Assembly: GCA_046760505.1 (NCBI GenBank)
Contig: JBHIEG010000034.1
Span: 1-17,038, forward strand
Source: CAYFZR01 sp046760505 [NCBI: Candidatus Hydrothermarchaeota archaeon]
Lineage (GTDB): Archaea > CAYFZR01
Length of the DNA: 17,038 nt
Direction: 5' to 3'
Shown here: positions 6,639 to 14,794 of the stretch, one piece after another
How positions within the stretch are numbered: the first letter of the stretch is position 1
Layout: each line of letters opens with the position of its first letter
The notes under the pieces: model-generated
Databases searched by the model: none
Seen by the model: the letters and a program-made list of their open reading frames with translations, nothing else
Told to the model about the DNA's origin: nothing
Translations under genes and position numbers: made by a program

Positions 6639-7157
6639 ATGGAAATCAAAGGAATGGTCTACGCATCTTTGTTTGCTTGTCTCACGGTGGTAGGAGCGTA
6701 TATTGCTATACCAATAGGTCCTGTTCCAATAACTCTGCAAACTTTTTTTGTTCTACTCGCCGGCTCTGTTTTAGGCTCTTATCTTGGAGCATTAAGCATG
6801 CTGGTTTATGTTCTACTGGGTTTAATTGGCATACCTGCGTTTGCCAAAGGCACGTCTGGAATAGCTCATCTGATAGGACCTACGGGAGGTTACTTGATTG
6901 GTTTTATAGTATGCGCATACGTGGTAGGTTTATTTATCGAGAAGAGAGGTAAGACTTTTTTGAATAACATTATAGCCATGACAATTGGCTCGGCAATAAT
7001 ATACATTTTTGGTGTTGGTTGGCTTTCCTTTTCCTTGAAAATTAACATTGAAAAAGCCATATTCATAGGAATGGTGCCTTTTCTCGTAGGAGACTTTCTT
7101 AAGTTAGTCGCAGCCTCATACTTATCGACGAGAATTGACATCGAGGTAAGAAAATGA
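6639..7157 (+). CDS. bioY: Biotin ECF transporter substrate-binding S component BioY
   Basis: The 172-residue membrane protein has about six hydrophobic segments. It shows the BioY hallmarks IPIGPVPITLQTFFVLLAG near the N-terminus (about 24-42), GLIGIPAFAKGTSGIAHLIG (61-80) followed by PTGGYLIGF, and PFLVGDFLK near the C-terminus. BioY binds biotin and is driven by the EcfA/EcfT module encoded next. The gene is first in an operon of three with overlapping junctions, ATGA at 7154-7157 being the first. A BirA-like operator lies directly before it, which supports biotin as substrate. The start ATG is right after the operator, so the message is short-leadered or leaderless. Confidence 0.95.
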   Translation: MEIKGMVYASLFACLTVVGAYIAIPIGPVPITLQTFFVLLAGSVLGSYLGALSMLVYVLLGLIGIPAFAKGTSGIAHLIGPTGGYLIGFIVCAYVVGLFIEKRGKTFLNNIIAMTIGSAIIYIFGVGWLSFSLKINIEKAIFIGMVPFLVGDFLKLVAASYLSTRIDIEVRK

Positions 7158-7963
7158 TAATCGTGAAAGATGTCATATTTAATTACAGAACAGGAGTTAA
7201 TGAAGTAACAGCCCTGAAAAATATAAATATTGATGTAAAAGATGACGAATTCATCGCAATTTTAGGAACAAATGGCTCTGGAAAGACAACTCTGGCAAAG
7301 AATCTAAACGCTCTTTTAACTCCTACAAAAGGAGAAATATTGATTGATAATATAAACACAAAAGAAGATCCCTGGGAAGTCAGAAAGAAAGTAGGCCTAG
7401 TCTTTCAAAATCCTGATAACCAAATTTTCTGCTCCACTGTAGAGGAAGAGGTAGCATTTGGACCCCAAAACCTCGGGTTAAGTGAAGAAGAAATAAAAGA
7501 GAGGGTAAAAAATGCTTTAGAACAGGTTGGGATGGAGAGATTTTCAAAACTTAATCCGTACCGACTTTCATCAGGAGAAAAACAACTTCTCGCGATAGCG
7601 AGTATAATTGCTATGAAGCCTAAATACGTGGTTTTAGATGAACCAACTTCATTTTTAGATTATTTCTCAAAGAAAAAAGTTATTGAAGTCATTAAAGACT
7701 TAAATGAAAATGAACATGGAGTAATCTTATTCACACATGATATAAGTGAGATACTAAACTCAGAAAGAACTTACGTGCTACATGAAGGTCAGATAGTTAT
7801 GGAAGGAAGTCCGAGGTATATACTTAAAAATGCGGATAAAATTGAGAGTATCGGAATAGAAGTACCCCACATCATAAAATTATCGAACAGAATTAGAGAA
7901 TATCAAAATATCGGGGATATCCAACAGGTCGTGGAGGAGTTGCTATGGAAAGACAAAGCATAG
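7154..7963 (+). CDS. bioM: ECF transporter ATPase (A component), BioM-type
   Basis: This 269-residue ABC ATPase energises the biotin transporter. Its Walker A is GTNGSGKTT. The Q-loop is VFQNPDNQIF, typical of ECF/cobalt-type A subunits. The signature is LSSGEKQLLAIA, and Walker B with D-loop is YVVLDEPTSFLD. The switch histidine is in LFTHD. The signature has Ser where most relatives have the second Gly of LSGGQ, a conservative change that should still work. Only one A subunit is encoded, as in BioMNY systems, so the motor would be a homodimer. It overlaps bioY by 4 bases and bioN by 19 bases. Confidence 0.94.
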   Translation: MIIVKDVIFNYRTGVNEVTALKNINIDVKDDEFIAILGTNGSGKTTLAKNLNALLTPTKGEILIDNINTKEDPWEVRKKVGLVFQNPDNQIFCSTVEEEVAFGPQNLGLSEEEIKERVKNALEQVGMERFSKLNPYRLSSGEKQLLAIASIIAMKPKYVVLDEPTSFLDYFSKKKVIEVIKDLNENEHGVILFTHDISEILNSERTYVLHEGQIVMEGSPRYILKNADKIESIGIEVPHIIKLSNRIREYQNIGDIQQVVEELLWKDKA

Positions 7964-8580
7964 TACTGGGAGAGTACTACCCCACTGACTCCTTTTTAAC
8001 CAGAATGAACCCGAGAAAAAAGATACTCTTCTTAATAGTTTTCAGTATAATTATTTTTTTGATCAATTCTCTCTATTTAATAATTTTTTTAACCTTTATT
8101 TCCTTTTCTTTGATATATCTAACTAAAATTTCGCTAAAAGATGTATTAAAGGCCTTAAAATCTATATCAATATTTTTCATAATTGTATTCTTAATTCAAA
8201 TCATTCCGGATCCGGAAATGGTTGGAGAGGCTTTCACGGTAGTTTTGAGATTCTTTAACCTGTTTTTGGCTTCAACAGTAATAATGCTTACAACATCACC
8301 TACTGAAATGATAAAGGGTATTGAGGTATTTTTGAGACCTTTCGATCGTTTGGGTCTATCTTCTCATAAAATTGCTATGATGATGGTAATTTCAGTGAGA
8401 TTCCTTCCAATATTCTTTGAAGAACTTGAAAAAATCAAAGATGCGCAGATATCGAGAGGGATGAATTACAGTAAATTCTCGCTTAGGGCAATATTTTCAA
8501 TTTCAATACCCCTTTTGAATAATCTTTTTAAAAGGGCAGAGGAACTTTCTCTTGCCCTAGAGACAAGATGCTATGTTTAA
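7945..8580 (+). CDS. bioN: ECF transporter transmembrane T component, BioN-type
   Basis: The 211-residue membrane protein couples the ATPase to BioY. It has several strongly hydrophobic helices (about 28-66 and 72-86, then a third group at 101-117) and the two cytoplasmic coupling motifs of the T component: AQISRGM and, near the C-terminus, RAEELSLALETRCY. In the second motif Cys replaces the Gly usual after the Arg. The ATG at 7945 has a strong GGAGGAG five bases upstream, inside the end of bioM, showing translational coupling. The stop is only 7 bases from the convergent cupin gene. Confidence 0.92.
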   Translation: MERQSIVLGEYYPTDSFLTRMNPRKKILFLIVFSIIIFLINSLYLIIFLTFISFSLIYLTKISLKDVLKALKSISIFFIIVFLIQIIPDPEMVGEAFTVVLRFFNLFLASTVIMLTTSPTEMIKGIEVFLRPFDRLGLSSHKIAMMMVISVRFLPIFFEELEKIKDAQISRGMNYSKFSLRAIFSISIPLLNNLFKRAEELSLALETRCYV

Positions 8581-8587
8581 ATCATGA

Positions 8588-8911
8588 TTAGAGAAAATCC
8601 TTTCTGGGAGGGAAGAAAACATCTAAAACCTGTGAATATTCCAAAGCGAAAACCACGTGCTTTTCATTTGAGGGAATTAGATAACTCTCTCCTTCTCTTA
8701 GTAAAATTTCTTTTTCTCCTGTAATAATCCTTATCCTACCCTTAATCAAAAAGCCAGCCTGTTCATGAAAATGCTCGTGCATGGGGATTTCAGAACCTTC
8801 TTCTAACTCGAAATGAACAAGCATTAGATGTTCACTTGATACAAACACCCTTCTTTTAACTCCTTTTCCTACTTCAACTCCATCTACTTGAGAAATGCCT
8901 TTAGTTATCAA
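8588..8911 (-). CDS. Small single-domain cupin
   Basis: With a TTG start at 8911 the protein has 107 residues. The Shine-Dalgarno AGAGGTGA lies four bases upstream, and a TATA element at about 8945-8956 predicts a transcript start near 8925. An ATG at 8938 would fall before that start, and one at 8965 before the TATA, so I prefer TTG, though 8938 remains possible. The cupin core shows EIPMHEHFHEQAGFLIKGR (His45, His47, Glu50 or Gln51) and the second motif IPSNEKHVVFA with His85, a likely metal-binding quartet. Such small cupins include isomerases, dioxygenases and sensors. The substrate cannot be told. It faces the biotin operon tail to tail. Confidence 0.85.
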   Translation of the reverse strand: MITKGISQVDGVEVGKGVKRRVFVSSEHLMLVHFELEEGSEIPMHEHFHEQAGFLIKGRIRIITGEKEILLREGESYLIPSNEKHVVFALEYSQVLDVFFPPRKDFL

Positions 8912-8944
8912 GGTATCACCTCTGAGTCCGATTACCATGGAATT

Positions 8945-8956
8945 TATTATATATAA
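8945..8956. promoter_or_regulatory. Shared TATA element for the cupin and the 40-residue zinc-ribbon gene
   Basis: The stretch TATTATATATAA reads as TATA on both strands. About 25 bases away it would start a leaderless transcript near the ATG at 8973 on the plus strand and a short-leader transcript near 8925 on the minus strand. This matches the start choice for both genes. Confidence 0.45.
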
Positions 8957-8972
8957 GTAATTCATCTAAATC

Positions 8973-9095
8973 ATGTCTTTCCTTTGCAAAATCTTAGGTC
9001 ATAAGGAAGAGACGATTACCTCGCCGAAGATGCAAAAAATCTGTAAAAGGTGCGGAAAACTTCTCTGGCATGAGGACAAAGGGTGGATAAAATAG
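8973..9095 (+). CDS. 40-residue putative zinc-ribbon microprotein
   Basis: The short frame begins at ATG 8973 and ends at TAG 9093-9095. Its pattern is MSFLCKILGHK at the start and ICKRCGKLLWH at residues 23-33. Cys5 with His10 and the pair Cys24, Cys27 could hold one zinc ion, and GW near the end is typical of small zinc-ribbon proteins. The layout resembles short prophage-type DUF1660 proteins, an analogy from memory. Several things support it as real: a TATA at the right distance for a leaderless message, the structured Cys pattern, and its tight fit between the divergent cupin and convergent hemC, 5 bases from the hemC stop. Its function is unknown. Confidence 0.6.
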   Translation: MSFLCKILGHKEETITSPKMQKICKRCGKLLWHEDKGWIK

Positions 9096-9100
9096 CAAAT

Positions 9101-10024
9101 TTACCTTATATCGAACAATTCATCTAGGTCAGTGTTCCTGGCGATATCCAGTAAATGAGATGCTCCCTTTTCAACTAAGGCATGAGCACATCTTTCTCCG
9201 ATTTCCTTCGCTGTTTTAGGGTCTCCTGATTCTTCATGGAAGATTTTTCTCTTACCTTGTGGATCGAGTAATAAGCATTTCAATTGTAATTTTTTGTTTA
9301 ATGAGGCATTTACACCAAAAGGAACTTGGCAACCTCCTCCCAGAGTTCTCAATAAACTTCTCTCTGCGGTTATTTCATATCTCGTATTTTTGTGATCTAT
9401 TTTTTTGAGTAAATCTAAGTACTCTGAGTCTTCAGAGGCCACAACTGCTATTGCCCCCTGACAGGGGGCAGGCATAAATTGATGTATATCGAGTACCTCT
9501 CTTACTTCCTCTTGGAAGCCCATCCTTTTTACACCTGCGTAAGCCATGATCAAAGCGGTGAACTCACCCTTTTTTAATTTTTTAATTCTTGTATCTACGT
9601 TGCCTCTGATCCATTTCACCTTTATATTCGGTATTTTGCTCAAAAGTTGAGCTCTCCTCCTTATGCTACTTGTTCCCACGACGTCTTTGTTCGTTAACTC
9701 GTTGAACTTCTTACCAACGATGACCTCGTTTGGTTCTTCTCTCTTAGGTACTGCTGCTATTATCAAACCCTCCTCCATCTCTGAAGGAACGTCTTTCATA
9801 CTATGAACCGCACAGTCTATTCTCCCATCTAATATGGCGTTATCGATTTCTTTCACGAAAATAGCCTTTCCTACCCTGTGAAGGGGAACATCGGTTATTT
9901 TATTCCCTTTAGTGCGAATTATATTGATTTCGCACTTCAAATCAGGTTCAACAGATTTCAACAAATTTTTTACGATATCTGTTTGGATTAAGGCTAGTTT
10001 GCTCCCTCTAGTACCGATTCTCAT
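9101..10024 (-). CDS. hemC: Hydroxymethylbilane synthase (porphobilinogen deaminase)
   Basis: The 307-residue enzyme joins four porphobilinogens into hydroxymethylbilane. It shows IGTRGSKLALIQ at the N-terminus, HSMKDVP with the catalytic Asp78, GTSSIRRRAQL at 117-127, RGNVDTRIKKL, and LGGGCQVPFG with Cys232, which carries the dipyrromethane cofactor. Its length matches the family (about 290-315). It is the last gene of the tetrapyrrole operon and overlaps hemL as ATGA (10021-10024). No hemD follows. The next gene downstream is the convergent zinc-ribbon frame. Confidence 0.97.
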   Translation of the reverse strand: MRIGTRGSKLALIQTDIVKNLLKSVEPDLKCEINIIRTKGNKITDVPLHRVGKAIFVKEIDNAILDGRIDCAVHSMKDVPSEMEEGLIIAAVPKREEPNEVIVGKKFNELTNKDVVGTSSIRRRAQLLSKIPNIKVKWIRGNVDTRIKKLKKGEFTALIMAYAGVKRMGFQEEVREVLDIHQFMPAPCQGAIAVVASEDSEYLDLLKKIDHKNTRYEITAERSLLRTLGGGCQVPFGVNASLNKKLQLKCLLLDPQGKRKIFHEESGDPKTAKEIGERCAHALVEKGASHLLDIARNTDLDELFDIR

Positions 10025-11289
10025 ACAAACACTTCTTTCAGGGCAGATTCGATCGCATTTAAGGTAAATTCTATGTCTGATTCTTCATGAGTACAGGAAA
10101 GGAAGCAGGTTTCAAACATGGAAGGTGGGAAAAAAACACCTTTTTTCATCAATAATCTTTGAAACTCCAAAAATTTCTCTTTGTCACCAGAAGTAGCAGA
10201 TTTATAGTCATAAACAGGACTATCGCTAAAGAACATCGAAAACATGCTTGCAATATGATTTACTTGAATTTTATAATTCGAATCTTCGATTATATCTTTT
10301 AATCCTGATACAATTTTTTCACACGCGCTATTTGCTTTTGAATGAACTTTTTTCTCTTCTATTTCCTCTATAGACGCCAGTGCGGCGCACATAGAGATTG
10401 GATTGGCGTTAAATGTTCCTGCTTGATATACCTTGCCTGCAGGGGATATAAATTCCATTATCTCTTTTTTCCCTCCAAAAGCCCCTATTGGGAAACCTGC
10501 TCCCAAAACCTTTCCGAGCGTAACGATATCTGGGGTGACCTTGAAGTATTCTTGGGCCCCTCCCATTCCCAATCTGAAACCGGTTATAACTTCATCGAAT
10601 ATCAGCAATACATCTTTTCCTGATGTTATTCTTCTTATTTCTTTCAAATAATTATTTTTGGGAAGGATACATCCTGAATTTCCCATGACGGGCTCTAGGA
10701 TAAAACAAGCGATGTCAGAATCTTTTTCGATTATGTTTTCCAGTGCTTCAGGATCGTTAAAAGGAATAACTATGGTGTTTCTTGCAAAATCTTCAGGAAC
10801 GCCCAATGAATCAGGTTCTCCGAAGGTAGTGGCACCTGAGCCTGCCTTAACTAAAACAGAGTCGTGTGCTCCATGAAAGCCTCCCTCTACCTTTATAATT
10901 TTATTTTTTCCAGTAAAACCTCTTGCCAACCTGATTGCACCCATTGTGGCCTCAGTGCCCGTATTTACGAACCTCACCATTTCTACACATGGAACGTGTT
11001 TAACAATTTTTTTAGCAAGCTTTATCTCGTTTTCTATGGGAGTTCCATAGGACCAGCCTAATTCCAATTGTTTTGAGACAGATTCCTTTATCCTGGGATT
11101 TGCGTGTCCCAGTATAAGGGGACCATAGGCTAGGCAGTAATCTATGTATGAATTTCCGTCGATGTCATATATTCTTGGACCTTTGGCGTATTTTGTGTAA
11201 AAAGGATAAGGTTTCATCGCCCTTACCGGGCTATTTACTCCTCCGCAGAGTAATTTCTTTGCTTCTTCAAATAGTTCTTTAGACCTCAC
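10021..11289 (-). CDS. hemL: Glutamate-1-semialdehyde 2,1-aminomutase
   Basis: This PLP enzyme converts glutamate-1-semialdehyde to 5-aminolevulinate. I take GTG 11289 as the start (422 residues). The family begins with [21 protein letters not shown] just after it, and GGTGG lies about seven bases upstream. A longer frame from 11319 would lie inside hemB. Motifs include [17 protein letters not shown] (PLP phosphate region), [19 protein letters not shown] with the cofactor Asp, and [17 protein letters not shown], whose Lys (260 from this start) forms the Schiff base. It overlaps hemB by 11 bases and hemC by 4. Confidence 0.96.
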   Translation of the reverse strand: MRSKELFEEAKKLLCGGVNSPVRAMKPYPFYTKYAKGPRIYDIDGNSYIDYCLAYGPLILGHANPRIKESVSKQLELGWSYGTPIENEIKLAKKIVKHVPCVEMVRFVNTGTEATMGAIRLARGFTGKNKIIKVEGGFHGAHDSVLVKAGSGATTFGEPDSLGVPEDFARNTIVIPFNDPEALENIIEKDSDIACFILEPVMGNSGCILPKNNYLKEIRRITSGKDVLLIFDEVITGFRLGMGGAQEYFKVTPDIVTLGKVLGAGFPIGAFGGKKEIMEFISPAGKVYQAGTFNANPISMCAALASIEEIEEKKVHSKANSACEKIVSGLKDIIEDSNYKIQVNHIASMFSMFFSDSPVYDYKSATSGDKEKFLEFQRLLMKKGVFFPPSMFETCFLSCTHEESDIEFTLNAIESALKEVFV

Positions 11290-12259
11290 TCCTAAGCCAC
11301 CGTGCCAGATCTTCCGCAAAATAGGTCAAGATCATGTCTGCTCCTGCCCTTTTTATACTGTTTAAAACCTCTAGAACAGCGTCCTTTTCTTTGATATAGC
11401 CTTTTTCTGCCATCAATTTTATCATTGTGTATTCGCCGCTCACGTTGTATGCTGCAGTAGGATATCCAAATTCTTTCTTTACCCTGTAAAGAACATCAAG
11501 ATAAGATAAGGCTGGTTTGACCATGATAATATCGGCTCCTTCTTGGATATCTAAATAAACCTCTCTTAATGCTTCGTTTGCATTCCTAGGATCCATCTGG
11601 TAAGATCGTCTATCTCCAAATGAGGGAGCGGATTCAGCTGCTTCTCTGAAGGGTCCATAAAAAGTTGAGGCGTATTTAGCGGCATAGGACATTATCAGGG
11701 TATTGGAAAAGCCTTCCTTATCTAGAGCATCTCTTATAGTACCGACTCTTCCATCCATCATGTCCGAAGGAGCCACGATATCTGCTCCTGCCTCTGCATG
11801 GGACACTGCGATTTTAGCGAGGACTTCAAGAGTTTTGTCGTTCAGGATTTCATTACCCTTGACAATGCCGCAGTGCCCGTGATCCGTATATTCGCAAAGA
11901 CATATATCCGTTATAACTATGAGATCATCTCCAAACTCATCTTTTGTTTTCTTTACTGCCTGTTGGATTATTCCATTTTTATCATAGGCACTGCTTCCAA
12001 GAGAATCTTTTTTAGCAGGTATTCCAAAAAGAATTATGGCTGGGATTCCTATTTCAATAAGATATTCTAATTTTTTTAGAAGGGACTCCACTGAGTATCT
12101 GAATTGGTTTGGCATGGCACTTATAGGTTTTTTATCCTTAAGACCTTCCTCAACAAAAAGAGGGTATATTAAATCTTTTACGTCAATTTGGGTCTCGCTT
12201 ACAAAATCTCTTAAAAGTTGAGACCTTCTCAGTCTCCTCATTCTGATCTCGGGGAACAT
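11279..12259 (-). CDS. hemB: Porphobilinogen synthase (ALA dehydratase), zinc-type
   Basis: The 326-residue enzyme condenses two 5-aminolevulinates. The active-site zinc cysteines are present in [15 protein letters not shown] (Cys120, Cys122, Cys130), so this is the zinc rather than the magnesium-only type. The two Schiff-base lysines are Lys195 (SYAAKYAS) and Lys248 (MVKPA). The start ATG at 12259 overlaps the hemA stop by one base (TAATG) and has GAGG seven bases upstream inside hemA. A second ATG six codons in lacks a good Shine-Dalgarno. Confidence 0.97.
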   Translation of the reverse strand: MFPEIRMRRLRRSQLLRDFVSETQIDVKDLIYPLFVEEGLKDKKPISAMPNQFRYSVESLLKKLEYLIEIGIPAIILFGIPAKKDSLGSSAYDKNGIIQQAVKKTKDEFGDDLIVITDICLCEYTDHGHCGIVKGNEILNDKTLEVLAKIAVSHAEAGADIVAPSDMMDGRVGTIRDALDKEGFSNTLIMSYAAKYASTFYGPFREAAESAPSFGDRRSYQMDPRNANEALREVYLDIQEGADIIMVKPALSYLDVLYRVKKEFGYPTAAYNVSGEYTMIKLMAEKGYIKEKDAVLEVLNSIKRAGADMILTYFAEDLARWLRSEV

Positions 12260-13569
12260 TATAACGCCTCATGGAGCATGTGTAAGAATTCTATATTTCC
12301 ATTCTCTGCTGCTTTCTTTAGGTTTTCAATCATCGGGGCAAGAATCTTTTTTACCATCGCCTTTGTCATATCCTCTATGACCTCTTTGTTCTCTGGGTCC
12401 AAATCTTTCAGCATTCCGAGTGCTCTAGTCAATTCTTTTTGCCTAACTTCTTCCGCTCCTTTATACATTCTGGATAAGATTGGTTCGATCTTCTGTTTTA
12501 TCAGTTCTTTTTCCAGATGTTTAAGCTCGTTTTCCACAATTTCCTCAACTTTTTTAATCTCGTTTTTACGCCTTTTAATGTTTTCTTCTGCTATTGCTCT
12601 TAGATCATCAATGTCACATAATTTTACATTTTTCAATGTCTTTACGTCTTTGTCTACGTCTCTGGGATTTGCTATGTCTATAATTAAGAGGGGTGTCCCC
12701 CCTCTTTTTTGGAGTATTTTTTCTAATCTTTCTTTGTTAATGATAGGATGAGGAGCTCCGGTAGCACATATTACAAGGTCAGATGCTACTAATGCATCAT
12801 CCAAGTCAGAAAATCTTATTGCAATACCCTTCAATTCCTTTGCAAGTTCTACACCTTTTTCATATGTCCTATTGGCAACAAAAATAACCTTTAACTCAAA
12901 TTTTTTGAGGGACTTCGCAACGAGAGAGGCCATCTTTCCAGCACCGACAACAAGTACGGTTATATCTTTAAGAGAGCCAATAATTGATTCTGCAAGATCT
13001 ACTGCTGCAGATCCTATCGAAACAGATCCCACATTTATATTTGTCTCCTTTCTAACCTTCTTCCCAACGTTTATTGCTTTCCTAAAAACTATATCCAGAT
13101 TTTTGCCTATATCACCATTCTCCTTTGCTATACGGTACGCCTCTTTTACCTGTCCTAGGATCTGGTCTTCACCGACCATCATGGATTCAATGCCCGATGC
13201 CACTCTTAAAAGATGTCTGAGAGCATTTTCTCCTTTTTCTACTTCTATTTTTTCTTTCAGCATGTTTATTTTTTTCACTTCTTCTTCTATACATCTCAAT
13301 ATATTTTGCGTTCCTTTTCTAACCAGACAGTCTCTCAAATCAGATTTCTCAAATACATTTGAAACGAGATACTGAACGATTTTGCCTTCAGAGTTCTCTT
13401 TGCCAACACAGTAGAACTCAATCCTGTTACAAGTCTGTAGGATACAACACTCAGGAAAATCAAGTGCCTTAATTTCCCTCAGGGCCTTTGGTATATCTCT
13501 GATAAACGCGGACTCAAGCATGGACATGTCCGCTTTCTTGTGAGTGAGCCTAACGTTAATTATTTCCAT
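12259..13569 (-). CDS. hemA: Glutamyl-tRNA reductase
   Basis: The 436-residue enzyme reduces glutamyl-tRNA(Glu) to glutamate-1-semialdehyde, the entry step of archaeal tetrapyrrole synthesis. The catalytic Cys47 is in [10 protein letters not shown]. The tRNA/substrate motif [27 protein letters not shown] follows at about 119-145, and the NADPH site VVGAGKMA at 207-214. A long charged C-terminal helix region (about 320-415) is the dimerisation domain. The stretch between Cys47 and the HLLRVASG motif is about 20 residues longer than in E. coli as I recall it, with extra Cys81 and Cys93 and a Lys/Glu helix. It overlaps the upstream dehydrogenase gene by 14 bases. GGAGG lies nine bases before its ATG. 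Confidence 0.97.
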   Translation of the reverse strand: MEIINVRLTHKKADMSMLESAFIRDIPKALREIKALDFPECCILQTCNRIEFYCVGKENSEGKIVQYLVSNVFEKSDLRDCLVRKGTQNILRCIEEEVKKINMLKEKIEVEKGENALRHLLRVASGIESMMVGEDQILGQVKEAYRIAKENGDIGKNLDIVFRKAINVGKKVRKETNINVGSVSIGSAAVDLAESIIGSLKDITVLVVGAGKMASLVAKSLKKFELKVIFVANRTYEKGVELAKELKGIAIRFSDLDDALVASDLVICATGAPHPIINKERLEKILQKRGGTPLLIIDIANPRDVDKDVKTLKNVKLCDIDDLRAIAEENIKRRKNEIKKVEEIVENELKHLEKELIKQKIEPILSRMYKGAEEVRQKELTRALGMLKDLDPENKEVIEDMTKAMVKKILAPMIENLKKAAENGNIEFLHMLHEAL

Positions 13570-14107
13570 GGGAGATTTCCTCCAAAACAGGCATGCAGGG
13601 CACTTTTTTCCTTTCCTTTCGATTTAAATAATTTCTTGTTTTTTCCCTAGTCATTAGGTCAAGTTCTTTTTCTACACGCTCCCTTAGATGTTTCGATAGT
13701 AAGGGATTTTTTCCCTGAGTTGATATTGAAACAACTATGTCGTTTCGGACGATCCATGAGGGAAATATGAAATCGCTTTCAACTGAATCTGCTCTGTTTA
13801 CAAGTTTTTTATTTTTCCTTGCAATTCTTTCTATATATTCATTTAAAGATTTATCATCCGTTGCGGCGATTATCACATCAAAATCATTGATCAGATCCTC
13901 AATTTCATTTTTTTCTACTGTCTTTTTTATTTTTACCAGGCTTTTATGATCTAATTCTTCTAGTCCTTGAGAAAATTCCTTGCTTATAAGAGTAACCTTA
14001 GCCCCGGCCTCTAACAATTTCTTAACCCTGCGTTCACCTACTTTCCCGCCTCCGATTATAAGGAAGTTATACCTTTCGGCATTTAAGTGTATTGGTACGT
14101 GGGGCAT
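13556..14107 (-). CDS. sirC: Precorrin-2 dehydrogenase (sirohydrochlorin synthase), Met8/CysG-N type
   Basis: The 183-residue protein has the NAD-binding motif FLIIGGGKVGERRVKKLLEAG at about 15-35 and the family stretch NRADSVESDFIFPSWIVRNDIVVSISTQGKNPLLSKHLRERVE at about 108-150, split here only for description. It oxidises precorrin-2 to sirohydrochlorin, the branch point to siroheme, F430 and cobalamin, and in archaea also to heme through the Ahb pathway. Ferrochelatase activity, as in Met8, is possible but not shown. It is shorter than many homologues (about 200-220). It is the first gene of the operon, with a TATA at 14128-14136 whose distance predicts a leaderless message from the ATG at 14107. 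Confidence 0.93.
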   Translation of the reverse strand: MPHVPIHLNAERYNFLIIGGGKVGERRVKKLLEAGAKVTLISKEFSQGLEELDHKSLVKIKKTVEKNEIEDLINDFDVIIAATDDKSLNEYIERIARKNKKLVNRADSVESDFIFPSWIVRNDIVVSISTQGKNPLLSKHLRERVEKELDLMTREKTRNYLNRKERKKVPCMPVLEEISHGNN

Positions 14108-14127
14108 GGAGATAACTCTTTTTTTGG

Positions 14128-14136
14128 ATTATAAAA
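14128..14136 (-). promoter_or_regulatory. TATA box of the tetrapyrrole operon
   Basis: On the minus strand this reads TTTTATAAT, centred about 25 bases before the first ATG of the operon (14107). That is the distance expected for a leaderless archaeal transcript. A second AT-rich candidate lies further upstream at about 14156-14177. Confidence 0.55.
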
Positions 14137-14239
14137 CTTTTTCTCTCTGAAATTTACTTATATAATATATTTTAAAGTTTTTTTTATTAAAATGACAATT
14201 ATCAAAGTAAAATTACCGTTTTTTGGTTGTTTTACGTTT

Positions 14240-14263
14240 GTTCTTTTAACAAAGTTCTTTTAA
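14240..14263. repeat. Pair of identical 10-base direct repeats upstream of the tetrapyrrole operon
   Basis: GTTCTTTTAA occurs at 14240-14249 and again at 14254-14263, a 14-base period. The pair lies in the gap between the nuclease-like gene and the operon promoter, about 110 bases upstream of the TATA. It could be a binding site, but AT-rich DNA makes chance repeats likely. Confidence 0.3.
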
Positions 14264-14287
14264 TGTAAGTGAAGCTAAGGAAAGCCG

Positions 14288-14794
14288 CTACTCTTCATTA
14301 ATCCTGTGAAGTCTGTCTTCGAGTATTTTTAATTCATTGCTCAAATGATCCTTGAGTTGTTTATATATCCTTATTCTTTGGTTTTTAAGTTTTAAATTTC
14401 TCAAATAATCTTTTAATCCTTCAATCTGAATTTCTAGGACTTCTTTTTCATCTGGAATTTTTATTCCGTACGCTTCCATTATACCTCTTGAAATATAGAT
14501 GTCTGCTCTGTTGGTGTAAGCAAGAAAAACAGATCTTCCAACTTCCATCTCTTTAATTTCACTCTTAAAGAAAACCACTGATGTAATATCTCCTTCTCTC
14601 TCATGAATTTTTATTTTTTCTACGCCTTCTTCGTGGTTCTGGTGCATATCTGTGTAAACAGGGAGTACTCTGTTCATATCGTCTTCCAGCACAAATACGA
14701 GAAGGGGACGAGTGTATGTAGCCTTAAAAATGGTTGAAATTTTTACTTCTATCAAATCTTTTGATTTTAAATTATTCTCTTTCCAGTTGCGCAT
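14288..14794 (-). CDS. Bifunctional-nuclease (DUF151/BFN)-like protein
   Basis: I take ATG 14794 as the start (168 residues, MRNWKENN). AGGAG lies ten bases upstream, whereas the ATG at 14827 would run deep inside the zinc-finger gene. Residues about 15-100 follow the BFN pattern: IEVKISTIFKATYTRPLLVF, then LEDDMNRVLPVYTDMHQN in the place of the usual LPIWIG segment, and later YTNRADIYISRGIMEAYGI, the family's IYVS helix. The family has reported RNase/DNase activity in plants and unknown roles in most prokaryotes. The C-terminus (about 115-168) is a basic helical or coiled-coil extension. The match is distant and no catalytic residue can be confirmed. Confidence 0.65.
   Translation of the reverse strand: MRNWKENNLKSKDLIEVKISTIFKATYTRPLLVFVLEDDMNRVLPVYTDMHQNHEEGVEKIKIHEREGDITSVVFFKSEIKEMEVGRSVFLAYTNRADIYISRGIMEAYGIKIPDEKEVLEIQIEGLKDYLRNLKLKNQRIRIYKQLKDHLSNELKILEDRLHRINEE

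Noticed and set aside
8912-8965. Longer N-terminus for the cupin from ATG 8965
   Set aside because: The added codons contain the TATA element, and the peptide does not look like a cupin. ATG 8938 remains an alternative start.
11290-11319. Ten-residue extension of the hemL frame
   Set aside because: It lies inside hemB, lacks family similarity, and the GTG at 11289 has a Shine-Dalgarno and starts right at the conserved N-terminus.
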